Shown here: in pieces, positions 54,432 to 64,000 of the stretch | Numbering within the stretch: the stretch's first letter is position 1 | How the letters are laid out: each line of letters opens with the position of its first letter | DNA from: Welwitschia mirabilis | Lineage: Eukaryota > Gnetophyta > Gnetopsida > Welwitschiales | Length of the DNA stretch: 64,000 nucleotides | Assembly: GCA_051453625.1 (NCBI GenBank) | Contig: JBOZIK010000001.1 | Location: 104,388,317-104,452,316, forward strand | Direction of reading: 5' to 3' | Program-made: the position numbers and the translations under genes | Notes under the pieces: model-generated | The model's input: the letters and a program-made list of their open reading frames with translations, nothing else | The model's database searches: none | Told to the model about the DNA's origin: nothing

Positions 54432-56613
54432 GGCTTTAAAAAAAACTAATCATTCTTGCTAGTATCTTAATAGTGGTTGCTCTAGACATATGACAAGTGA
54501 CAAGTCCAACTTCATCAAATTCAAGGAATACAATGGAGGAGAAGTGATTTTTGCGGATAATGGAAGAGCTCAGATTGAAGGCATTGGAACTCTTAGTGGA
54601 GGTAACTTACCTAATATCCATAATGTGTTATTTATAAATGGGTTAAAGCATAATTTATTAAGCATTAGTCAAATTTACGACAAAGATCATAAAGTATTTT
54701 TTCAATGAAAATAAGTGTATTATGAAATAAGGTAAAGCAGATCAACCTTTACTTGTAGTGAATAGACATAAAAATGTGTATTGCATAAATCAATCTAATA
54801 ATTCTACTTGTCTTTCGTCTTATACTCAAAAAGACATCATCTGGCATTAATGTTTAGGTTATATTAGTTCTGATTCTTTGAAAAAATTATGTTGTGATGA
54901 GATAGTTAGGGGTCTTCCAAAAATTTCTTTCTCTCACAAATGGTTATGTGATCCTTATAAAAAAGGGAAATAGACCAGAACATCTCATAAAAGGATTGGC
55001 AATATCACCACTAGAAAGCCATTAGATTTAATTCATATGGATTTGGTTGAACCTATTCAAACTGTTAGTCTATCTAGAAAAAATATTTTCTTATTATGGT
55101 TGATGACTTTTTTAGATTTTCGTGGCTAGCTTTTCTTCATGTAAATTTGATGCGTATGAAAATTTCATTAAAATTTGCAAGAAACTTCAAACTGAAAAGG
55201 GGTATGTAATTAAGAAAATCTGAAGTGATCATGGTAGAGAGTTTGAAAATGAAAGATTTGAATTGTATTGCAACTCTAATGGAATTGACCATGAGTTCTC
55301 AGCTCTTAAAACCCCTCAACAAAATGGAATAGCTAAAAGAAAAATTGAACTTTACTAGATATGGTAAGAGTTATGTTAAATAAAAAAGATATTCCAAAAT
55401 GATTTTGGGCTAAAGTAGTAAAATAGTCTATCATATTTCAAACAGAGTTTATTTAAGACCTGGAACTTCTAAAACTCTTTATGAACTTTGGAAAGGAAAG
55501 AAGCCAAATATATCTTATTTAAAAACCTTTGGAAGTAAGTGCTTCATTCTGAGATAGAAAAGATTTAGTGAAATTTAATTTTAAATCTGATGAACGAATT
55601 TTCTTGGGGCACTCTCAATCAAGTAGAGTTTATAGAGTGTTTAAGAGATGTACTCTTCATATGAAAGAATTTCTAAATGTAAAAATCCATGATGTTTCAG
55701 ATACCTCAAAATCTTTTGAACCTAATGAAGATTTAGTTCCTTCCTCTTCCTTCTATCAAAATGGAGATAACTCAAGAGATAAGTCAACACCAAAAATCAG
55801 AGAACTCAAGGATTATCCTTTAGACTCAACCATTAAAAATGGTTAGCAAGATATTGTCACTAGGAACTCTTTTAAAAATTTTAGTGCTCATGTTTCTCTG
55901 CTATCTCAAGTGGAACCAAAGACTTTTTAGGAGGCTAAATTTGATCTGTGTTGGATGAATGCAATGCAAGAAGAAGTTGAATAATTCTCTCAAAATAAGG
56001 TGTGGTCTCTTCTTCTAAAACCAACTAGAAAAAATGTCATAGGCACAAAATGAATTTTCAGAAATAAGGTAAATGAGAAGAATAAGATCACTAAGAGCAA
56101 AGCTTGAATTTTGGCTCAACAGTACTCTCAAATAGAAGGAGTAGATTGTGGTGATACATTTGCCCCTATTGCTAGACTAGAATCAATAAGGATGTTTCTA
56201 GACTTTGCCTACTACAAGAAAATAAAGGTCTTTCAAATGGATGTAAATAATGCTTTTCTAAATAGACACATTGAAAAATAAGTTTATGTAAAACAACCTC
56301 AAGGCTTTTATAATCCTCATAAATCTGATTATGTGTACAAACTTAACAAGGCTTTACATGAGTTAAAACAAGCTCCCAGATCTTGATATGAAAATATTTT
56401 CTCCTTTTTACTCGAACATGATTTTTCTAGAGGCTCCATTAACATAATTCTATTTAGAGAAGTTTTAAATAATGCTTTAATTTTGATTCAAATCTATGTG
56501 GATGACATTATTTTTGGGTCAATAAATGGAAAATTGTCAAATGATTTTGCAAATCTGATGAGTTCTGAGTTTGAAATGAGCATGGTTGAACTAGTTAATA
56601 TGTTTTCACACCT
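54432..56613 (+). pseudogene. pol: Copia-2 segment B: protease, integrase and RT (broken)
   Basis: Protease has YLNSGCSRHM near 54465, with the catalytic Asp changed to Asn, and the open stretch 54490-54708. Integrase shows HMDLVEP near 55035, DHGREFENERFE near 55230 and TPQQNGIAKRK near 55310, where the usual Glu is Lys. The open stretch 55568-55846 covers the integrase C-terminus. RT has FQMDVNNAFLN near 56235 and YVDDIIFGS at about 56495-56520, and is cut by the gap at 56614. Confidence 0.83.
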
Positions 56614-56713
56614 NNNNNNNNNNNNNNNNNNNNNNNNNNNNNNNNNNNNNNNNNNNNNNNNNNNNNNNNNNNNNNNNNNNNNNNNNNNNNNNNNNNNNNN
56701 NNNNNNNNNNNNN
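56614..56713. other. Assembly gap, 100 N, between segments B and C
   Basis: Exactly 100 N. Sequence resumes about 1 kb earlier in the element than where B stopped, so the join is not collinear. Confidence 0.95.
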
Positions 56714-58500
56714 TCTTCATATAGAAGAATTTGTAAATGTAAAAATCCATGATGTTTCACATACCTCAAAATTCTTTGCACCTAATGAAGATCCAGTTCC
56801 TTCCTCTTCCTTCTATCAAAATGGAGATAACTCAAGAGATAAGTAAACACTAGAAATTAGAGAACTCAAGGATCATCCTTTAGACTCAATCATTGGAAAT
56901 ATTCAGCAAGGTATTGCTACTAGGAACTTTCTTAAAAATTTCAGTGCTTATATTTCTTTGCTATCTCAAGTGGAACCAGGGAATTTTAAGGAGGCTGAAT
57001 TTGATCCATGTTGGATGAATGTAATGTAAAAATAACTTGAACAATTCTCTCGAAATTAGGTGTGATTTTTTATTTTAAAACTAATCGAGAAAAATATCAT
57101 AGGCATAAAATGGATTTTCAGAAATAGGATAAATGAGAAGAATGAGATTACTAAGAACAAAGATAGACTTATGGCTCAAGGGTACTCTCAAATAGAAGGA
57201 GTAGATTATGGAGATACATTTGTTGCTGTTGCTAGACTAGAATCAATAAGGATGTTTCTAGCCTTTACCTACTACAAGAAAATGAAAGTCTTTCAAATGA
57301 ATGTAAAGAGTAATTTTCTAAATGGACACATTGAGGAAGAAGTTTATATAAACCAACCTCAAGGCTTTTCTAATCCTTATAAACCTGATTATGTATATAA
57401 ACTTAATAAGGCTTTGTATGAATTAAAATAAGCTCCTAGAGTTTGGTATGAAAAGCTTTTCTTCTTTTTACTCTATCATGGTTTTCCTAAAGGCTCCAAT
57501 GATAGAACTTTATTTAGAAAAATTTTAAATAATGATTTAATTTTGGTTCAAATCTATGTGGATGACATTATTTTTGGATCAACAAATAAAAAATTATCAA
57601 ATGATTTTGCAAATCTGATGAGTTTTGAGTTTGAAATAAGCATGGTTGGACCAGTTAATATGTTTTTAGGCTTACAAATCCAACAACATGAAAATGTATC
57701 TTCATAATTCAAAAGAAATACTCCCATATTTAATCAAAAAATTTAGACTTGAGAATGCAAAATGTATGGACTCTCCAATGACCATGAACATTAAAATGTC
57801 TCTTGATGAAGATGGTAAGAATGTGGATCAAATGTTAAATCATAGTATTATAGTAAGTCTCTTGTATCTAATGGCTAGTCATCCTGACATAGCATTTAGT
57901 ATTGGTTTGTGTGCCAGGTATTAAAGTAAACCAAAGGAATCTCATCTTATTACTACAAAGAGAATATTTCGCTATGTAAAAGGGACTCTAAATTTTAATT
58001 TATGGTTTTTAAATAATACTCGTTTAAGCTTAACAGGTTATAGTAATGTGGACTGGGCTAGATGTAAAGATGATTGAAAGAGTATAAGTGGTGGATGTTT
58101 CTTTTTTGAAAATTACCTCACCACCTAGTATAGCAAAAAACAATGCTCGATATCTCCCTCTACAACTGAAGTTAAGTACATAGCTATGAGAGCTTATTAC
58201 ACTTAGATGTTGTAGATGAAAGAAACCTTAAAGGATTATGATTTAGATATCATAGAATTTCTATTTTATACAACAACGCAAGTTTCATTCAAATTACTCA
58301 TAATCTAGTTCAACATACTCACGCTAAGCACATTAATCTCAGGTATTATTTTATCTGAGACTTGATAGAAAAGAAAATTATTATCTTAGAATATGTTTGT
58401 ACTGAAGATCAATTGGCCGATATATTTACAAACCCTTTATCATCTAATTGATTTGCTACTCTTCGTTACTATCTGAGTATCATGTTTGAAATGGACTTAA
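56714..58500 (+). pseudogene. pol: Copia-2 segment C: integrase end, RT and RNase H (broken)
   Basis: It restarts at the integrase C-terminal block that B holds at 55653. RT is open at 57171-57431 with MAQGYSQIEGVDYGDTF, VFQMNVKSNFLNGHIEEEVY and GFSNPYKPDYVYKLNKALYE. YVDDIIFGS is intact near 57560. The later RT is open at 57688-57924. RNase H has GYSNVDWARCKDD near 58040 and STTEVKYIA near 58155, with the Glu of EAEY changed. The pol end EDQLADIFT is near 58410. The sequence is continuous to the right LTR, so C belongs to this insertion. Confidence 0.87.
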
Positions 58501-59091
58501 AAAGCCCAGTCTCATCTGAACAATAGAGTTTAGTTGATGAGTTTAAAACCTTTTCTTGTAATATCATTTTAAACTATGATTGACTTCCTTTCTAAACTAA
58601 GGTGATCACTTATCTTTTGGATTACTACTATTAGAATTTTCTCTTTACTAGTCTGACCAAACCATATTGTTGGTGCAACTGGATTCGTCTTAGTTTTCTT
58701 GTCAAATCTTCTAGTCAATGAGTCAACTACAAAATTTTCTAAGGTTGACCTCATTCAGAATCTCTTCTAGTTATATCACGTCAACCATAGCTTTTGTTTA
58801 GGTCAACCGACTTGACTCGATTTTTTCTATAAAATCTTAGTTTCTTAGGGTCAACCACTCATATATTTAAAGTCAACTGTCATCTTGCATTTCTAGTTTT
58901 AAAAATTTGATATAGATCAACCAACCTTAATGAATGGTCACCCGCATTTAAGATGGTGTGTCGTAGATTTTTAAAATTCACCCACCCTTTTTCTCATATC
59001 TCATTTTCTTATCTTTCTTCTATCATTTTCTCAATTCTTGTGGGCCACTCTTCATCTTTCTTACATTGTTTTTCTCAGATCTAGTTTTCAA
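58501..59091 (+). other. Copia-2 spacer between pol and accessory ORF, with motif copies
   Basis: About ten variants of GGTCAACCG (GGTTGACCTC, GTCAACCATAG, GGTCAACCGACTTG, GGTCAACCACTC, AGTCAACTGTC, GATCAACCAACC) lie at about 58640-58960. This mirrors the spacer of Copia-1 at 7750-7905. The minus-strand frame 58569-58754 is not supported. Confidence 0.65.
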
Positions 59092-60075
59092 ATGGCTTAT
59101 CAATAGTCAAGAGAGGGTTGCAGAAAGAGGAAAAAGAAGTCTGTTGTCAAACCTCCCAACTACATTTTTTCAAGAATGAGCATTAATTAAATAGACTACT
59201 TTGAGAAGAATTTTGAGTTTAGCCCCATTGCTTTGAAAAGGACCTATGAATCTGAGGAAGGTCTAGACTCTACTTAAAAAAGTAAACTGGGGCTACTTCC
59301 TCTATGTATTAGACACGTGTTATCCTCTAGTCACCCGGTTATTCTATTCCAATGCTATATTTGATGTTGTAAATTTCACATTTATTACTTTCATTTTTGG
59401 CCATGAAATACACATCACTGCTAACCTTATAGCTTTCCTCACTGGGTTACCTTGAGGAAATTGAGGAGAAGATTGGCTCATGACTGAGTCCTTTAAAGAA
59501 AAGGACATTGCCACTTAACATGTGTGTGGCACTACTATTACCTAGAAGGAGACACTCAAAGATTCCCAACTTCTTTTTAGGTTCCATCTTTTGCATCTGA
59601 TTTTATCATACAATTTCTTACAAGTTCCCGGGCATAGAGATAAACTCTCAAACTACCAAGTCTTTCTTATTTACTTATTGAATCGAAGACATGACATTGG
59701 TACTCTTAGCATTATGCTTAAGCATATGGCCAACTAACTTCAGCCTTACAAGAGTTGTTTCCTGTCATATCCTTTCTTATCACATGGATTTTTCATTACT
59801 TTGACATTCTACATTTTACGTGGCAAAAGATTTAAAAGCCCATAAGGCCAATTGACCATGCCACTCTTTCTAGGATGCACATTTTTAAGAAACATGCTAC
59901 TCTATCTAGACATAAGGTCAAGGCATCTCACACTCCAAAAATTCTTTACCTTCTGTGCCATTTTGACTCTCACACTTGACACATCAAAGCTGCTCTCATC
60001 GCTAGTGATGCTCCAGTTGTTGACATCTCTTAAAGTGAGAGCGCACAGTCTTTTGAAGGATCTGATTCTGATTAA
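59092..60075 (+). pseudogene. Accessory ORF of Copia-2 (broken)
   Basis: It starts at ATG 59092 (MAYQ-stop-SREGCRKRKKKS) with a basic N-terminus. Pieces in shifting frames match Copia-1: LFYSNAIFDVVNFTF against MFYRNASYDANNATL; IHITANLIAFLTGLP against IKFTINYIATITNLS; LLHLILSYNFLQVPGHRD against FLHLVLTYNFLPLGGYHD; FLIYLLNRRHDIGTLSIMLK against YLMYLVGTRHSINAPTIIMK; IDHATLSRMHIF against IGHVMLSCMHIF. It ends in an acidic GSDSD then TAA at 60073-60075. Its 984 bases compare with 1032 in Copia-1. At least six stops and one frameshift. The frames at 59852-60166 and 59902-60204 are shadows. Confidence 0.8.
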
Positions 60076-60368
60076 ATCTAGTGCTTCTCTCATTTTTCTT
60101 ATACTCCTTGTCCTTGATTTCATCAAAAAGGGAGAGAAAACATTGTATTTATGTTGTCCTATTTGAACGTTAAGGAAAAATGTACTTCTTATTTTGTAAT
60201 TCAACTCTTTTGATTAATATGAAAGTCTTTTGTCTTTCTAAAAATCTCTCTAATCTTCACTAAATTTTATTTCATATAAAAACTCATATAAAATTAATTT
60301 GATTATGAATTTAATTGATTAAGGGGGAGACCCAAATGTCTAATTAATGTTTTTCCTCAATCAATAAC
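60076..60368 (+). other. Copia-2 3' untranslated region
   Basis: AT-rich, between the accessory ORF and the polypurine tract. No coding signal. Confidence 0.6.
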
Positions 60369-60380
60369 AAAGGGGAAGTT
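60369..60380 (+). promoter_or_regulatory. Polypurine tract of Copia-2
   Basis: AAAGGGGAAG then TT immediately precede the TGTTGAG start of the 3' LTR. Confidence 0.8.
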
Positions 60381-61646
60381 TGTTGAGAATCCATTATCAT
60401 TGATCAAATTAATGAGTTTTTGTACTTAGTCATTATGTAGAGATTTTCCAAATCCTGGCGACCAATATACATATCTGGGCGACTTAACTATTAATTAATG
60501 TAAACTACTTTAGGTTCAGATAACTGACATTAAACTATAGAGTGACTGAAATGCTAAATTAGAAAGAAGACTGGTTCTAGCATGAGTGACCGTGCATAAT
60601 GGCTTAGGCGATCTAGTCTCAATTCTATAACAGACTAAGATAAACTTGGGTGACTACTTACAAAAGTCAAGGGTGACCGCATTACAATCTTCAAAGTTTA
60701 GTCTCATAATATTAAGGGTGACTGAACAGTTAGTCAAGGGTGACTACACAGCAATCTACAAAAGTTTAGTCTCTTAATAGTAAGGGCGACTGAACAAGTT
60801 AGTTAAGGGAAACCGCATACTGCCTAGAATCTACCTTTACAAGGTTGACTGGTTTACCAAGTAAGGACGACCTAAATAAGGTTGATTACGTACTTACATA
60901 AGGGTAACCGAAAAGTTCATCTATTATATACTGAGAAATCTACATCAAATAAAGATGACTGAATAAATGAACTTAGGGAGACTAAACATTACTCTTTGAA
61001 TTTGTGATAGATCTAGATCAAACAAGGATGACCGAAGTAAATAAAGAAGCATGACTGAATACTAAGGCGAATGAGATTATTTTACGGTCAGTCTTATGTA
61101 TTATAAATATAACCATTAAGTTTTTAATAGTTCATTCAAAAAAGTGTGAAATGCTATACAACCGTTTACTTCCTTTCTTTTAACAGTTACCTTATGTAAT
61201 TTCTCTATTGAAGTTTCCTTTCACTCAAATAGAAACTCACTTTTTTATATATAAATAAAAATGAAAAGAAAACTGTCACACCAATTAATTTTTGTATCTA
61301 AATGAACTGTGAGTTCAGATTTCTATTTGAGTTCATTATTGCATAATCTATTGTGAGCGCTTATTGTTCTACTTAGAAGTATATCTGTGCATTTGTGCAC
61401 TCATCTTACTTTCTTCCTATTGTGATTGTAGATTAACCCAAAAATCCTCTGATGATGGAATAGGTTTATGGTGAGCCTAAAAACTAGTCTTTGAGGTTAA
61501 TATATGCCAGTCAGGGATAGGAGTTCTAAGGGGCTTATCTTGCACTTGTGTTGGTACACTTTATTTTTATTTACAGGTTTTGAAAAGGACGAATTTTGGT
61601 ATCAAGACCTATTCATCCCCCCTCTAGGGTCAATCCGTAATTATTA
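60381..61646 (+). repeat. Copia-2 3' LTR
   Basis: 1266 bases. It begins TGTTGAG and ends ATTATTA where the left LTR has ATTATCA, so the terminal CA has become TA. Motif array at about 60465-61070; TATAAATA at 61102-61109. Confidence 0.92.
61102..61109 (+). promoter_or_regulatory. TATA box of Copia-2 3' LTR
   Basis: TATAAATA matches 49428-49435. Confidence 0.6.
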
Positions 61647-61651
61647 CATCA
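61647..61651. repeat. Target site duplication CATCA, right of Copia-2
   Basis: Perfect match to 48705-48709. Confidence 0.92.
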
Positions 61652-61817
61652 TACTAAGAGTCATGAGTTAGGTGTAAATTATAACTGTTATATTTACCCA
61701 CTCATAGGGTTAGACATGGGAGCACATACCAAATAATCTCCTTCTCAGTCCACATGCCAGGTGCTCATATGAATCAAGAAGCTATTAGAAAGACTTAAAT
61801 CTGAGATCAATCAACAA
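61652..61817 (-). other. Ty3/gypsy leader, resumed after Copia-2
   Basis: The part of the gypsy leader between the Copia-2 insertion point and the primer site. It has no counterpart in the 33140-33152 junction, where a short deletion is likely. Confidence 0.6.
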
Positions 61818-61834
61818 CCATGGCTCTGATACTA
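61818..61834 (-). promoter_or_regulatory. Gypsy primer binding site, initiator Met tRNA
   Basis: On the minus strand the site reads TAGTATCAGAGCCATGG, against TGGTATCAGAGC with one change. It lies five bases from the LTR end at 61840. Confidence 0.88.
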
Positions 61835-61839
61835 ATTTA

Positions 61840-64000
61840 TGATACCTTATCCTTTCTTAATCTAATAAAGCACTATTTTATTTCTCTCTTTTGTTTTTCT
61901 TTTCTCTTCCTTCATTATTTAACATTATTATCTAATAGATACAGTGGAATCTAGGATTAAACTTTACTTATTTATTTACTAGAATTTTTATATCTTGAGA
62001 AAAATAAATCATATTGTTATTATATATTTACCTATAATTAGTTCCTAGGTTATTTTGATTTACAAACAATAGTGATGTCATAAGTTTATCTCCTTCATTT
62101 CTTCCTAGTTTTTTATCATATAGAAGATATCTTATGAATAGTTGAGGAGATGTATACGTGGGTAAGTTTTAAGGATAATACCTAACCAATATAATAGAAG
62201 GTTTCACCTTCCATTAATGGCATTCCAACTTGATATCCAGCCACTCTCCAGACATGAGTTGGTTCTAATTTAGATTTTAAACTATAAAAACATTGTTGGA
62301 CTCAAGTTCATAGGCTTACACTTCATCTTAATATACCCCTAATATAGGTGATAGGTGGTACATGAGTTGGATGCATGCTTACAAATAGTCCTTGCTTCCT
62401 TAAAACATTCCTAGATGATGTAACATGATCCATTAATGCCAAGAGCTTAAGATATTAAGTCAGAGTATAAGAGAGTGGTGATTAAATTTACTTTGAAAAT
62501 GGTATTATAAGAAAAATGCAATGCAGCCCACCTTGGTGATAAAATCCAAGTATAGGGATGAACATTATCAAGATTATCTAGATTTAGTTTCATTCAATGA
62601 ATACACCATACAAATACATGCATACAATTCTAACTAATGTGGATATTTAATGTATTATTTACCTAGTCATAATAATTTTAATCATTATTAGGTTCATTTT
62701 ATAAAAACAATCATAAAAGAGAAAATAAGCATACTATAACATCTTGGTATTTAAGGCTATAATAATAAAAATCTATATAAAGGAAATATTTTTTTTCTTT
62801 TCTTTCTTTTAATAATAATAAAAATATTTAAAATATATCAAATTACATCTTAATAATGTACTTAAAAAACCTAATCCAGAATTAGAACTATGTCAACCCT
62901 AAAGGTAGTCTTCCATGCTCATATGATAATCTCCATGGATTGTGCAATTAAAACAAATGAAAGAAAGTATAGCTCAAGAATCATTATTAAGACATAGTAT
63001 TTTATCCAAAACTCACATGGCTATATTATAAGTCAAAAAATAAGTGATAAATTATTGACTATTTTATGTTACTTAACTACAAAGGTGAAAACTCTTACAA
63101 GTATGCACATTCAAAGTACGATAAAGTAAAAAGTTAAAAGACATATTTTTCCTAATAAAATATTATTTTTAAGTAATATAACTTAAGACTACTAATAAAA
63201 ACTTATCTTAGATACTCAAAGTTCTTATAAAATTTTATACAATAGCTTTTTTATAATTTAAAATGTTAATTATAAAATTTTTGGTCTCTAAGAAGACATC
63301 ATAAAAAAATTAATAATTAATTAATTAGGAAGCAAAAAATAAATTATAGTATCTTTTCATAAATTATAATCATAATAGAATCATTAAAAACTAACTTAAG
63401 CTATGTTATAATTCTAAACATATTATTTCTAATGTCATAATCTAAGGTTAAAAACTATCAAATTTTCGAAAATTATAGTCCTATTGCACTACACTAAAAT
63501 GATTATTACTTTCAAAATTCTTTGCATTTTTAAAAGATTCTATATGTTTTGAAAAGCTTATTTAACTCCCTATAACTAATGTTACCAGGTTTTAAGATAT
63601 CTTAATTGTTAATTATAGAAATGTAATTTGTTTACTTACTATTATTTACATTTATTTTCTAATATATTTTAACAAATAAATTTTTTTAAAATTACTACAC
63701 ATAGAAAAATTATTACTTTTACATTTTCACAATTATAACACAATTTTATACTTAGAAAAACAATTTAACTACTTTATACCTACTATTAATAATCTATGAT
63801 GTTTTTAACTTATGCCTATATTCTAGAAATTTATCTTTGGCTATAAGAAATCTGGTAAAATTTCTACAACCAGGTATGCAATAATTTAAATTAATAAATT
63901 AATGGATATAATAGCTAAACTAATTATCTATAAAACATATTACTTAAATTTACTAATTTAAATTAATATAAAAAATTAAATTAATTCAAAAAAAAACCTT
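61840..64000 (-). repeat. Ty3/gypsy 5' LTR, continues past the window
   Basis: The low-coordinate end is TGATACCTTATCC beside the primer site. It aligns with 33169-35300 throughout and with 30052-30586 over its first 500 bases. At least 2.1 kb are present, so the LTR is long or the alignment extends into a shared flank. The outer end is outside the window. Confidence 0.75.

Larger units (their letters stand above)
48710..61646 (+). mobile_element. Copia-2: Ty1/copia retrotransposon, Sirevirus type, interior a mosaic
   Basis: LTRs at 48710-49965 and 60381-61646, a primer site, gag-pol, an accessory ORF, a polypurine tract and a perfect CATCA duplication show one insertion into the gypsy leader. 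As assembled it is 12937 bases, but the interior holds three overlapping pieces: A (49966-52817, primer site to integrase end), B (52918-56613, LTR end to RT) and C (56714-58500, integrase end to RNase H). A plus C with the LTRs would total about 9.0 kb, close to Copia-1. B is either a misplaced contig or a real internal duplication. All coding regions are broken. Confidence 0.88.

Noticed and set aside
59852-60204. Overlapping 104- and 100-codon frames on both strands
   Set aside because: Out-of-frame shadows of the accessory ORF remnant, whose own frame reads IDHATLSRMHIF here.

Overview
This window is repeat-dominated, AT-rich nuclear DNA from a flowering plant. It carries two Ty1/copia elements of the Sirevirus type, a minus-strand Ty3/gypsy family with an initiator-Met-tRNA primer site, a plant L1-type LINE and more decayed copia pieces. 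I found no intact host gene. The species cannot be fixed from the sequence. There are ten runs of N; six are exactly 100 N, so their true sizes are probably unknown.

Layout. 1-1662 is AT-rich filler with one purine/G-rich tract. 1668-10968 is a complete but decayed copia element (Copia-1, plus strand): TG...CA type LTRs, perfect 5-bp target duplication TAGAG, primer site, gag with two zinc knuckles around a coiled coil, pol, then a long accessory ORF between pol and the 3' LTR. 10974-17427 holds no recognisable gene. 17428-19395 is a minus-strand copia gag-integrase remnant. 19423-25238 is a minus-strand LINE (ORF1 zinc knuckle, endonuclease, reverse transcriptase, zf-RVT) that appears to end with a relative of the Copia-1 accessory ORF. 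About 27500-28030 is a minus-strand copia RNase H tail.

From 30052 to the window end the background is minus-strand Ty3/gypsy: LTR pieces at 30052, 33169 and 61840, gag at 31700 and 47380, protease at 46347, and RT-RNaseH-integrase at 36330-38880. The order suggests LTR-internal-LTR-internal-LTR with shared LTRs. The gypsy is broken by an insert around 39060-46330 that contains a GC-richer island (about 41590-42900) with a degraded N-terminal piece of transcription factor TFIIB. The gypsy leader is split at 48709/61652 by a second complete copia insertion, Copia-2 (48710-61646, target duplication CATCA). The Copia-2 interior as assembled is a mosaic of three overlapping partial copies separated by 100-N gaps.

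How the parts work together. Nearly all genes here are transposon genes: gag makes the particle, and protease, integrase, reverse transcriptase and RNase H copy and insert the element. All gag-pol copies are inactivated, many by TGG-to-TGA/TAG and CAA-to-TAA changes as expected from methylated-cytosine deamination. The most interesting signal is a shared accessory protein seen three times: one copy nearly open (8107-9138), one decayed at the same place in Copia-2 (59092-60075), and one apparently at the 3' end of a LINE (about 20140-20829, minus). A second is a dense array of short GGGTCGACYGG-like motifs in the LTRs of both copia elements and again just upstream of their accessory ORFs.
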